Origin: Parapristionchus giblindavisi
Lineage: Eukaryota; Nematoda; Chromadorea; Rhabditida; Diplogasteridae
Direction of reading: 5' to 3'
Length of the DNA stretch: 64,000 nucleotides
NCBI GenBank assembly: GCA_943737045.1
Contig: CALSFV010000028.1
Coordinates: forward strand, 186,001-250,000
In this document: piece by piece, positions 21,192 to 32,043 of the stretch
How the letters are laid out: every line of letters starts with the position of its first letter
How positions within the stretch are numbered: position 1 is the first letter of the stretch
Program-made: the position numbers and the translations under genes
Notes under the pieces: model-generated
Database searches by the model: none
Seen by the model: the letters and a program-made list of their open reading frames with translations, nothing else
What the model was told of the DNA's origin: nothing

Positions 21192-24100
21192 TTATGAACA
21201 ATTATATTCGACAAAACGCCCCCTATATTCATTGTCAATATAGAAACCATCGCCGCCGATGAAGGCTCGATAAAGTTTTCCGTCCGGAACAGGAAAACCC
21301 AGTTCTGAAGAGACCAGAGTATCTCGACCGTTCCATTTAGTAAATCTATGGAAGTAAAGCGTCTTGCCGTGGTTGCACGAAAGGACGCAGTTGGAGATTA
21401 CGAAGTCGTCTGCAATTAAAATTACATTATTACATTAATATTATTAATTATATCATTAAAATAGTATTATTTATCATATTTTTATTATATTACTGTAATA
21501 AATATATATAAACACCTTTATCGTTTACCTGATTCGGAATCCGGTACATCACATGGGAAGCATCCAACATTGGTGGCATTGTGGGTGTCTACAAGGGATT
21601 CTGTGCTACTCTCCCAGATTCCGGAGCTCGAACAAGTTGGGCTCGCCGATGGCTGAATTCACATTAACGTATACATTTTTTTCTCATTTTAAACACATTT
21701 ATCAAGAGTTCGTATAGACGACGGCTCCGGCGTGCACGGAATTCCCATTCGTGCACTTTATCTACTTTAATTTGTTTCCGTATACTCTGGTATGTCAAAA
21801 CTTAAAGTCTCTCAAAATACGTCACGGCAGAGCGGAGACGTTCAAATTAGACTGAAATGTTACTTTAAGTTTTGAAATGGGAGAATGGTAACGAAAATTC
21901 TCACTATTCCAACTCCGGTGCCATTCTTGAAATCAGTCATGACAGTGATCATGAATCCCTCTGGACACGAGGGCGTGCATCCGTTAAAGGTGGCCGCGGT
22001 CGTTCCAGGGAACGAGTCCAGCGAACATCCTCCATTACACTGATTGCACATCGCATGTTCGTGTTCCTCATCGTTGTCATCGATCCATTGTCCTCTTTCA
22101 TTACAAGTTAATGTAGTGGTATCAAGCTTAGAGCTTTTTCCGTTTTCATCTATTTTCACGAAACTATCTGAAATAAATTATTATTTAGTGCGTTCGGTTA
22201 ATGCCCCGAGTTAAAGGGAGGGTAACCTCACTCAATGGTCTCTTCGACGCGCAATGCTCTCTCGTTGTTAGAGAACAGAGAAATAGTGTGCGCAATGAAG
22301 AGGCCATTGAGTGAGGTCACTATCCCTTTAATTTGACACTCTCCGATCTGGCTAAACTCTCTCGCCTTCTTTGTTGGCGAGAGAGCATTGTCAATGGGGG
22401 GGGGGGGAGTAAAATTAGCTTGGAGTGTGTCAATATTTCCATTCTTACTGTCGCATGTTGCAGGTTTTCCACAAAGGTCCGTGCTCCCATCAGTTTTTAA
22501 AATTTCATAGTTGCTTCCATCGAAAGATATCGGGCAGTCGCATGCTTAAAATTGAATATAATTTTAATTAATTAAAAAAATTAATTCTTAAAATAATATA
22601 TAATGATAGTGGAGTTCAATTTGTTTCTAGATGATCATTGTCTTTTACACGATTTTTGATCATTATAAAACACGCTATCTTAGAAAATCGACATAGGTGC
22701 GGTATCGACGAAAAATGGATTTTTCTGTTTTATGTATGATAATTACAGGCTCAATGAGTGAAGTTCACTGGTACTTGGAAATTCCTTCCAATTGAAAATT
22801 CGCTTCAGGGGCTGACCAAACAACGATTTGGCGCCTTTTCCTAAAAGGTTTATTTCAAATCCAATCGATGCGGGAGTGGACGCAATCGACTCCTTAGCTA
22901 ATTCTAAGAAACTATTGTCAAGGGGAGTTTTTCGATCAACGGTCAACGAAGGCTGGAATTTTGAATTTTAGAAAAAAATTTCACATTTAAATAATTTTCA
23001 CTATTTTGCTACAACAACCCTACGTTTTTTTATTTGCTTAATCGCTTCTAAATATCATAACACAGCTTCAGTTTAAAAATCATAATTTTTTAAAAATAGA
23101 TTTACGGTGAATAAATCATTTTTATAATGAAGTCGTGAATTATGGTGTGGCACCTACAGTATCCCGAATCGATCAATTTAGAAATCTGGTAGTTTTAAAC
23201 ATATTTTACCGCTGTTCTTGACATGACTGAGGTATACGACTACTCCTCGTCTTCGGAGTGCACCCGTGCCCAGGTGCTGATGTCGATGAAAATTGACGTT
23301 TTTCGTAAATTGATCACTATTTCTTTGTTTGTGATCCAATATCGATAAAAATTGGATCACTATACCATATTATCATCTATACAAACATACTAAAAAATAA
23401 AGAGAAACGGTTGACTGCGAAGAAAGTTATTGTTGAAAAACCAAAATAGTGTAGAATATTTGCCAGCACTGTACCGTACAGGTGCACTCCGAAGACGAGG
23501 AGTAGTCGTATACTTCAGTCATGTCAATAACAGCGGTAAAATATGTTTAAAACTACCAGATTTCTAAATTGATCGCTTCGGGATACTGTAGGTGCCACAC
23601 CATAATTCACGACTTCATTATAAAAATGATTTATTCACCGTAAATCTATTTAAAAAAAAATTATGATTTTTAATCTGAAGCTGTGTTATGATATTTAGAA
23701 GCGATTAAGCAAATAAAAAAACGTAGGGTTGTTGTAGCAAAATAGTGAAAATTAATTAAATGTGAAATTTTTTTCTAAAATTCAAAATTCCAGCCTTCGT
23801 TGACCGTTGATCGAAAAACTCCCCTTGACAATAGTTTCTTAGAATTAGCTAAGGAGTCGATTGCGTCCACTCCCGCATCGATTGGATTCGAAATAAACCT
23901 TTTAGGAAAAGGCGCCAAATCGTTGTGTGGTCACCCCCTGAAGCGAATTTTCAATTGAGAGGAATTTCCAAGTACCAGTGAAATTCACTTATTGAGCCTG
24001 TAATTGTCATACATAAAACAGAAAAATCCATTTTTCATCGATACCAAAAAATATCCCAGTTGTTGAATTCTCTCAGATAGTGTTTTATAACGTTCTTTTT

Positions 24101-25619
24101 GAGTGCTTCCGAAAGTAAATGTTAGACAAAGGTTTGTTTTCACAAGAAAATGCGTTATACAGGGATTTTCCGCTTTTCCGTTTTCTCCCTGGATTTTGAC
24201 CAGAGTCGCTTTCCAAATTTTTCCGAGATGTATTTCCGCACAACCTTAGCTCTCATAGAGTTGAAATATAATAAATAAATAAATAAATCGATACCGCATC
24301 CTGCATCAAGTGTTCCATTAAATACTTGAGCTTCGCCGTTACAATTCGTTCCTAACCACTTTCCGTTACTCAAACAAATTGCATTATCGTATGTGGTTAT
24401 GCTATTATCGATCTGAAATGAGACCTTCATTTGGTTAAGGGCGCACCACGAGCTAATGTGAAACTGTCCGCTCAGGCCAAACTTTCTCAATTTCTTTGTC
24501 TACGAGAGAGTGCCGCCAGAGCCATCTAGAGCCAGAGCCAGAGTCAGCTACTCCGGTATTATTTGCTCGCGGGACACACCGCTGAGAGTCCAAATCTCGC
24601 GGGGTACACCGGGAGGTGCACCACGGTGTGGAAGGGAGGTGTACCTCGCGGGGTGGACATCAAATCTCGCGGGGCACACCATCCCTTCCAACCCACGGGG
24701 CACACCGTCTTCCAACCCCGCGGGGCACCCCGTCTAGAGCCACAGCTCGCGGGGTACCCCGTCTAGTATTCTACCCTGCGGTGTACCTCACGGCGTACAC
24801 CACGGGATTGAACGGTGTGCCTCGCGAGCCAAAAATTATGTTAAAGGCCCCGAGATAATTTTACTCTCTGCTCTGGCAGCACTGTATGTATAGTAGACAA
24901 AGAAAACGAGAGAGCATTGCCAGGACCGAGAGTTTCAAATCAGCCTTTAACCCTCTACAGTATAATTGTCAGATATTACTTGAATTTCTCCTATTTTTTA
25001 TGAGAAAGGTTATTAGATAAAGATTGTTGTCAACCTTCAATTGTCCCAGTGCACAACTCTTCACAAGGTTGTCATCAACACAACTTGTCTGAGGTGCTTT
25101 TAGTCCACCAGAGAGAGCGAATGGACATGTATTAGCACAGACAGATCCGGAACATTGAACATTGATAGCTGATCCGAATGATGCAGCCTAGAATATTGTT
25201 CCACTGAATATTGGAATATTGGAATATTGAATATTGAACTACTGAATAATGGAAAATTGGCGATGTATTTCATTTTTGCAAAATTTAAAAAAAATGACAT
25301 AGGCGTCGCTGGCCACTGACAAACGGCATCGACATCACTTACTGAGAGGTCACAGTTGAATCCGACCCATTCACTCTCAATGCAAAGAAGATTCTGGTAA
25401 GATTTGTTCTGACCCTGAAATGAAAAAAACATAAACCATAGTTTTTCATTGACTTTAATTTTTCATTTTCTGTTAATACATGATCTTTGATCTTTCAAAC
25501 CTGCAGTATTTGGATGTTTCCATCATCATCACATGACAGTCTCTGGTTCTCGCCAGAGGGTGCACAGATCGAGTTTCCAACTGGGTCAGTATACGTACAC
25601 CCACCACATGATGAACTCG
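21192..25619 (-). CDS. Cys-rich secreted protein, copy A (signal exon missing)
   Basis: I do not recognise the family. Exons numbered as in copy B: e2 25501-25619, e3 25343-25414, e4 25035-25187, e5 24295-24412, e6 22449-22544, e7 21905-22167, e8 21529-21652, e9 21192-21409 (stop 21192-21194). All junctions are GT-AG, the phases match and no internal stop is seen. The protein is the most diverged of the set (for example e9 reads DDFVISNCVLSCNHGKTLYF). Exon 1 with the signal peptide, and its TATA box, are not found between 25620 and 26170, where B, C and D have them. That stretch has instead a 108-bp repeat, an M1 element and a (TTTA)n run. Copy A is therefore either a 5'-deleted pseudogene under weak decay, or uses an unknown first exon. 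Intron 4 holds a GC minisatellite and intron 5 a 1.4-kb foldback. Confidence 0.75.
22195..22435. mobile_element. MITE family M1 interrupted by M2, in copy A intron 6
   Basis: The M1 left end (GCCCCGAG) is split from its body (TTTGACACTCTCCGATCTGG) by a complete M2 element. The rejoined flank reads CGAGTTAATTTGAC, as in uninterrupted M1 copies, so the TTAA of M1 was the target. A G run occurs near 22397-22407. Confidence 0.85.
22211..22331. mobile_element. MITE family M2, nested in M1
   Basis: TTAAAGGGAGGGTAACC starts it and CACTATCCCTTTAA ends it. TTAA is duplicated at both sides within the M1 terminal repeat. Confidence 0.9.
22660..24092. mobile_element. Foldback element in copy A intron 5
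   Basis: A long inverted repeat with arms at about 22660-23267 and 23482-24092 and a loop of roughly 215 bp. For example, TACAGGCTCAATGAGTGAA near 22745 is mirrored by CACTTATTGAGCCTGTA near 23986, and CTCCTCGTCTTCGGAGTGCA near 23244 by its complement near 23485. The arms differ by scattered substitutions. No coding capacity was found. Confidence 0.85.
24565..24835. repeat. GC-rich minisatellite in copy A intron 4
   Basis: About a dozen imperfect units built on CTCGCGGGGYACACC, alternating with CACCGTCT or AACCC spacers. It is much more GC-rich than its surroundings and absent from introns 4 of B, C and D. Confidence 0.8.
24841..24950. mobile_element. MITE family M1, diverged
   Basis: GGCCCCGAGATAATTTTACT is followed by TAGACAAAGAAAACGAGAGA and AGAGTTTCAAATCAGC. 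This is a degenerate M1 in copy A intron 4. Confidence 0.65.
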
Positions 25620-25649
25620 CTATAATGATGAAGGTGATTATAATATTAC

Positions 25650-25905
25650 AAAGAACACCCGGAGCTAGTTTCCAACACCCCGAGTTAAGTTGCAATACCC
25701 AGAGCTAATTTTCAACATCAACAGCTTAATGGTACAATTGATTATAACATTACAAGGAACACCCGGGGCTAGCTTACAACACGCTGAGTTAAGTTGCAAT
25801 ACCCAGAGCTAATTTTCAACATCAACAGCTTAATGGTACAATTGATTATAACATTACAAGGAACACCCGGGGCTAGTTTCCAACACCCCGAGTTAAGTTG
25901 CGACT
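25650..25905. repeat. About 108-bp tandem repeat upstream of copy A exon 2
   Basis: Two full units and a third partial one, each with AGTTAAGTTGCAATACCCAG, TTAATGGTACAATTGATTAT and GAACACCCGG. The array abuts an M1 element (about 25890-25990), so it may derive from reiterated M1 ends. Confidence 0.8.
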
Positions 25906-25992
25906 TGCCGCTCTTGCGACGCTCGCTCGCTGTCTTTGTAAATGAGAGAGTATTGACTGAGCGGAAAGTTTCGAATTGGCTCGGGGTAAAGG
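25890..25992. mobile_element. MITE family M1
   Basis: CACCCCGAGTTAAGTTGCGA and the inner CTCGCTGTCTTTGTAAATGA hairpin, ending GTTTCGAATTGGCTCGGGG. Equivalent copies sit in intron 1 of B (31268-31370) and C (36663-36765). Confidence 0.75.
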
Positions 25993-26447
25993 CATATTAG
26001 TTCTACTAATAATATTCTTTATTATACTATACATAATATGAAATGCCATGACATGGGGGATCGATGAATGCCGTCGCTAAGATTTATTTATTTATTTATT
26101 TATATTTTTATTTATTTTTAGATAGCGAAATCGGTGACGGTTTTGGGTGCAGTGGCAGTTTTGGAGCTTCAATAGGTTTCATTCTGTAATCTTTCTCTGT
26201 CGTGCCTACCACCTCCCGCATAGATATGGTCTCTATCATGTATAGTGTATCTTCGCTTACCATCGATAATCCTCCATCGTGGTTTATCATTTCTCTCGAA
26301 ACGTTTACACTATCAAACGAAAAAGAGTGTGCATAATCTAATATTTGCTAAAATAAGTTCGGGGTGTGCCTTTAAGTATTTGCGGATTTGAATGACCTAA
26401 TAAGAAGAAAACTTATATATTATAAATACCTACAATTTTGCATTCTT

Positions 26448-26664
26448 CACAGCGTTTCGAGAGCGGAATTTAGCGAGGTGACGAGAGAAAAAGAGAGACA
26501 AAGAGAGGCGAGAGAGACTGCAGACAGTTAGAGACACGCGACGCGACACGCGACGCATGCAAGCGGCGCGGAGGAGAGAGACTCCGCCCCGCTCAGTTGA
26601 TGTGCATTATTGGCATCTTGCCAAAAATTCAATGTCCGCTCTCCCCACAGGGCTGAAACGCTGC
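26448..26664. mobile_element. MITE family M4, unit B
   Basis: Starts CACAGCGTTTCGAGAGCGG and ends GGGCTGAAACGCTGCG. It is purine-rich inside, with CGCGACGCGACACGCGACGC. It is absent from the matching place in unit D (about 37206-37280), so it entered the ancestor of B and C or was lost in D. Confidence 0.75.
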
Positions 26665-27328
26665 GTTCTTCTTACATACGAGATTCTTACACTCATTGTC
26701 AGTGAAGTCAGTCAGTTAGAGTTGTGCATTTTGAGTTGATAAAATGCACCTTAATTCAATATAAAGTATGTAATTTTCCTAAGTTCAAGGCTCACTGTTT
26801 CTGCTTATGGCTTGGAACTTGGGCATAAAGTGATGTGACCTGATCGCGACGCAAATCGTCATGTCTGCACCTTCGTTAAATAACGTAAGTTCGGTAAAAT
26901 GACTTCAAAATTATGGTAGCAAGAACAGGGCTTGAACTAACGTTACCATGATAATATTGATTTTGTTCCTTTTTAGATCTGATTAGAGAATTAGTATGTA
27001 GATGATGTTTAATTTTTTCACGCGAAAGCCTTTTTCTCACATATATGTAAATAACTCAAGAGAGGAGACGATCAATAAGAGTGCCAGAGATATACCGTAA
27101 CCCAAGTAGGAAACAATCGTTCCAAGAACCCCCGCGCCATCCCATAAGACAAGAATAAATGTGACTACGGTACCATATGCAACACAGAGATCTTTACTTT
27201 AAATATGTACGTAAACACAGTTACTTAAAGCCTACTTCAAGTGACAGAATATTTGACGAAATGCATTACATTATACACACCTCTTGAAGTATACTTACAC
27301 GTCAATTTGAGGTGGGAATGATAAGTAT

Positions 27329-27505
27329 TTGGTACGAGAGTAGCCAGCCACAGTAACAATGTGTCTCTATGTTTAGAGAGAAAGTCTACGCGAGATAGCA
27401 CGTGGATCAGAGAGAGTGCGAGGAGGGTTGATCGATAGAATACTTCTGCGTTTTACCAGCAATTGTACATTAACAAGTACATTTTATACGGACAATGTAC
27501 TGTAT
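27329..27505. repeat. Dispersed repeat R5 (TATTTGGTACGAGAGTAGCC)
   Basis: A block running from TATTTGGTACGAGAGTAGCC to CATTTTATACGGACAATGTA. It recurs in the flanks of C (32708-32884) and D (39377-39560), and also within intron 3 of copy D (about 59893-60127), so it is mobile rather than only part of the tandem unit. Confidence 0.65.
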
Positions 27506-27722
27506 TTTTTCATGTTAAAACCATGTGTCAATAATACTTGTGAATAATGAGGCTCATGAGGATGTGCTTTTCAAGGATAGTAGAATCTTTTATCACGCAA
27601 ATAAATTCTTTCATTGTATATCCAAAAGTTCAATAATGGTTGGATGAGAACCGGACATATTCGACAGACAACTACATATGTCAGACGGTATTGTGAGATA
27701 GTTCTCATCCGACTACATATTC

Positions 27723-30700
27723 TTATACACACTCAATATTGTCATAACGTCCAGTAAGTTCACTGTCCGTATAGAAACGTTCGCCGCCAGGGAAGAAGAC
27801 TCGATTAAGTTTTCCGCCCGGAACTGTTTTATAGAGATGGCTAACAATTGTTATTAAGCCCTCCCAATTAATATATTTCTTGTAATACATTGTCTTGTTG
27901 TTGTTGCAGGAAAGGACGCATTTGGAGGACACGAAGTCGTCTACAATTAAAATCATAATATTATTAATTATATTATTCTTAAAAATATTGGAAACGCATT
28001 TTGAGCATGCAAATGTGTACCTGATACAGAATCTGGTATATCACAATAGAAGCATCCAATATATTTCGCATCGTGAGTGGCTACAAAAGACTCAGTGCTA
28101 CTTTGCCATAATCCCGAGCTCGAACAAGTTGGTGTAGCAGATAGCTGAATATATTGTATATATATATCAGAAAATTGATCACATTGAGTTGCGCCGGCCC
28201 TTTCTTGATTCTCTGGCTCTCATATATCTAATTTAATTTATTTCGTTATACTCTAGAATTTCAAAACTTAAAGTCTACTTAATATGTCACTTATTCGAAT
28301 TATTCAGTTTTTTTAAAGCCTGCTTCAAGTGAACGAACATTTGAAGACATGCATTACAGTATATACTCACTTGAATTAGACTTTAATTAGAAGTCTCCTC
28401 TTATCTCAGTTTTGAAATAACAGAATGAAATCGAAAAGCCTCACTATTCCAAGTGCGATATCATTCCCAACAGTTGTCATAACAGCTCTCATGTGTGTCT
28501 CTACACAGGTTGGTGTGCATCCGTCAAAAGTGGCATCGAGTGCTCCAGGGAACGAGTCCAAAGAACATCCTCCACTACACTGATTGCACATCGCATATTC
28601 GTGTTCTTCACCCTTGTCAGCGACCCATTGCCCTCTTCCATTACAAGTTAATGTGGCGGTATCAAGCCGAGAACTGGAGCCGTCTTCATTTATTTTGACG
28701 AAGTTATCTGATAAAATTATAAGAATTATTGCCAGTATACGCTTTTCCCCCGTTCTTACTATCGCATGTTGCAGGTTTACCACAGTGATCCGCTCCTCCG
28801 TCTACTTTTAAACTGTCATAGTTGCTTCCATCGAAAGATATTGGACATTCCTGGCATGCTTAAAATGAAATATAGTAATAGTGAGTTTCAATCTCCGGGC
28901 GTAGGGAAAATTTGCTCTTTCTAGAAATAATTTGTCATTAGTTAAGTTATGTAATAGGGTTGTGCGGAAAATTTTTCTGATTTTCAAGTCACTTTTCGGA
29001 ATTATGAAAAAAAAAACTGCGGAAAGTTGTGGATAATAATAGATTTAAAAAAGCAAAAATACATATTATCAGAGCAAAATTTAAAGTTTTTTAGTCATTT
29101 TTTGTCAGACCGGGTATATTTCTCATCCATGCTCGCTAATAATGAACAACAATGTGTGCATTCCATTCCAACGACTCTTTAAAAAACTCCAACGAATTTC
29201 CGCGTTTTTGTGCATTTGCATCTGTGGTCGTATACATGAACAACGGGAAAACCGTTTTCCGGTATAATGTGACATCATCAGCGTACTCGGAGGCGCTTTC
29301 CAAATATCCTCCGCCCACGCTAATGAAGTCACATTTTCCCGGAAAACGGTTCATGCACACCGCTACTGAATGATTTTTTATTTTATTCGCTGTTACACGA
29401 TTTTTGTTCTTACAATGTTTTGTATGGTTTCCGAACGTAAATGTTAGATAAAGAGCTTTGTTTTCAGAAGAAAATGCATTTTTCTGAAATTTTCCGGTTT
29501 TCCGTTTTTCTCCCTGTATTTTTGACCGGAACCGTTTTCCGGATTTTTCCAAAGATGTATTTTCCGCACAAACCTGGCAATTAATAGCATTACTCATATA
29601 GATCAAAGTATGCTAATTAAGAGAAAATTAATATTAAATCAATAATTCGATACCGCATCCCGCTTCTAGTGTTCCGTTAAATATTTGAGCTTCGCCTTCA
29701 CAATTCATGCCTAACCACTTTCCGTTGCTCAAACAGATCGCATTGTCGTATGTAGTTATGCTATTATCGATCTGGAATGAGACGTTGAATCGTTTTAAAG
29801 GGAGCGTAACCTCACTCAATGGTCTCTTCGACACGCAGTGCTATCTCGTTGTTAGAGAACAGAGAAATAGTGTGCGCAATGAAGAGTCCATTGAGTGAGG
29901 TTACGCTCCCTTTAAAGTGCCACCGCAAGCTAATGTGAAACTCCCCGATCTTGCCAAACTCTCTCGTAGTCAATGAAAGCGAGAGAGCATTGTCAGATCC
30001 TTTTAGTGCAATAAATACATCTTATCACACTACACGTTCTTTCGCATATTTCCACATTTTGAGATTAAAGTCATGTTTTTTGTTAAATAAAATTGAAGAA
30101 ACTATGCTCAACCTTCAATTGTCCTAGTGGGCAGCTCTTCACAAGGTTGTCATCAACACAACTTGTCTTAGGTGCTTTTAGTCCATCAGAGAGAGTGAAT
30201 GGACATGTATTAGCACAGACAGATCCGGAACATTGAACACTGATATCTGATCCGAACGATGCAACCTGGAATAATGGAATAATGGAATATTGTTCTACTG
30301 AATATTGAATATTGATGGTGTACCTATTTCATTTTCGCTTCTCATTATCACTAGAAAATCGTTAAAGCTGCTTATGTGTGTTTTTCAAACGTTAGCCAAA
30401 ATGGTGAAAGTGCACTGAAACTTGGTCATAAAGCAAATCGACCATATAGAATGAATAGAATGCAAATTCGCTATTAAATTTCGGCACCACTGACCGCTGA
30501 CAAAAATGTTTTTGCGCCACTGTCCAGTAGAGATCCGCAATCGGGCGGTCGTTCAGAAATGATTTCTCACTTATGAATGAGAAATCGCGCGCACGGTATT
30601 AATATTATAATTAAAAAAAAAGATTCGTGCAACATCGCGCAGTCGACTCATTCTCATTTATTTCCATTGAACTAGCGGTTAAAAACAGTCGATATAAAGC

Positions 30701-31477
30701 CAGAAAATGGTTTGAAAATGATGCCCAAATGCGCGACTTTGCACGAAATTAAGAGTCAAAATCGCGCAGAATGACTTCATCATTTTAACGTCGAACATTG
30801 GCCGACCGGTCGTGCAATTGCAGGAATGCGGATCTTTACTGTCCATTGACAAATCGCAGCGGAATCACTTACTGAGAGGTCACAGTTGAATCCGAACCAG
30901 TCACTTCCAATGCACAGAAGATTCTGATAAGATTTGTTCTGACCCTGAAATGAAAAAAAATTACATGTAAATAATTGACATTGTGAGAACAATGTCATAG
31001 TTTTCATTGTGTTTCGGATTTTCCATTTTTTGCTTTCATTTAATACTTGATATTTGATCTTTAGATACTTGATCTTTAACATTTGATCTTTGATCTTTGA
31101 TCTTTCAAACCTGCAGTATTTGGATGTTCCCATCATCATCACATGACAGTCTCTGGTTCTCGCCAGAGGGTGCACAGATCGAGTTTCCAGCTGGGTCAGT
31201 ATATGTGCACCCACCACATGATGAACTCGCTATAATAATGGAATTGATAAAAAAATACAAGATAGATCCGAGCTAATTTCAAACTCCACTGTGGCAAGGC
31301 TTGCTCGCTGTCTTTGTAAATGAGAGAGTATTGAGAGAGCGGACAGTTTCGAATTAGCTCGGGGTGTGCCTGCCAGGTCTAGTAATGCTTAGAGCATACA
31401 TAGAAACACATTGCAAATAGCTTACCCGCTACAGTAACCACGACGGACATAACTAGAAACAGGCGAGAAGGTATCAT
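27723..31477 (-). CDS. Cys-rich secreted protein, copy B (405 aa)
   Basis: Unrecognised family. Exons: e1 31426-31477, e2 31111-31229, e3 30873-30944, e4 30113-30265, e5 29654-29771, e6 28760-28858, e7 28445-28707, e8 28021-28144, e9 27723-27940. They total 1,218 nt with consistent phases and GT-AG introns. Residues 1-18 (MIPSRLFLVMSVVVTVAA) form a clear signal peptide. No membrane segment follows. The mature part has about 30 cysteines (an even number, so disulphide-bonded) arranged as repeated modules in which C-x(4-6)-W appears in e3 (LLCIGSDWFGFNC), e5 (ICLSNGKWLGMNC), e7 (LTCNGRGQW) and e8 (PTCSSSGLW). This resembles the second half of a sushi/CCP module, but I cannot assign it. The ATG lies 34 nt downstream of a TATA box. 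It is likely an extracellular protein of unknown role. Confidence 0.85.
29228..29366. mobile_element. MITE family M5 in copy B intron 5
   Basis: A palindromic hairpin around GAACAACGGGAAAACCG and CGGTTTTCCCG with a TGACATCATCAGCG inner stem. Orthologous copies lie in C (34608-34745) and D (41608-41746). A near-perfect version is at 63740-63880. Confidence 0.75.
29795..29915. mobile_element. MITE family M2 in copy B intron 4
   Basis: TTAA-bounded M2 element. It is present at the same site in copy D (42175-42295) and absent from copy C, where CGTTTTAGAGTGCC marks the empty or near-empty site. Confidence 0.9.
29925..30003. mobile_element. MITE family M1 remnant in copy B intron 4
   Basis: The GCAAGCTAATGTGAAACTCC and ACTCTCTCGTAGTCAATGAA parts of M1 are recognisable. 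Counterparts are in C (35330-35400) and D (42300-42380). Confidence 0.6.
31268..31372. mobile_element. MITE family M1 in copy B intron 1
   Basis: GAGCTAATTTCAAACTCCAC, an inner CTCGCTGTCTTTGTAAATGA stem, and the right end CGAATTAGCTCGGGGTGTGC. Confidence 0.8.
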
Positions 31478-31510
31478 GATAATCTCTTCTCACCTTCAAG
31501 CGATCAATTG

Positions 31511-31521
31511 CCTTATATACA
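31511..31521 (-). promoter_or_regulatory. TATA box of copy B
   Basis: The minus strand reads TGTATATAAGG, 34 nt upstream of the start codon. The same motif and spacing occur in C (36906-36916) and D (60917-60927). A start about 25-30 nt downstream would leave a 5' leader of only a few nucleotides. Confidence 0.7.
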
Positions 31522-31826
31522 CCATCTGCCGCTAGAATATGCTAATCAACTTAGGTTTCAGTTGGTAATCTTTCTCTGTCGTGCCTACCACCTCCCGCAT
31601 AGATATGGTCTCTATCATTTATAGTGTATCTTCGCTTACCATCGATAATTCTCCATCGTGGTTTATCATTTCTCTCGAAACGTTTACACTATCAAACGAA
31701 AAAGAGTGTGCATAATCTAATATTTGCTAAAATAAGTTCGGGGTGTGCCTTTAAGTATTTGCGGATTTGAATGACCTAATAAGAAGAAAACTTATATATT
31801 ATAAATACCTACAATTTTGCATTCTT

Positions 31827-32043
31827 CACAGCGTTTCGAGAGCGGAATTTAGCGAGGTGACGAGAGAAAAAGAGAGACAAAGAGAGGCGAGAGAGACTGC
31901 AGACAGTTAGAGACACGCGACGCGACACGCGACGCATGCAAGCGGCGCGGAGGAGAGAGACTCCGCCCCGCTCAGTTGATGTGCATTATTGGCATCTTGC
32001 CAAAAATTCAATGTCCGCTCTCCCCACAGGGCTGAAACGCTGC
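31827..32043. mobile_element. MITE family M4, unit C
   Basis: An identical copy of 26448-26664 at the 5,379-bp offset, duplicated with the unit rather than inserted anew. Confidence 0.75.

Larger units (their letters stand above)
26173..31552. repeat. Tandem segmental duplication, unit B
   Basis: A unit of about 5.38 kb containing gene copy B and its downstream flank. It is repeated as unit C (31553-36953) at an offset of 5,379 bp for most corresponding positions. Identity between B and C is nearly complete except across about 28,677-29,990. Confidence 0.9.

Noticed and set aside
23178..23360. Small open frames in copy A intron 5
   Set aside because: Fall in the arms of the foldback element.
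26557..26739. 60-codon frame repeated at 31936-32118
   Set aside because: Lies mostly within the M4 MITE and is duplicated only because the whole unit is.
29136..29606. 156-codon minus-strand frame, also at 41516-41986
   Set aside because: It is intron 5 of copies B and D and runs through the M5 hairpin. In copy C the frame is broken by indels, so it is not under coding constraint.
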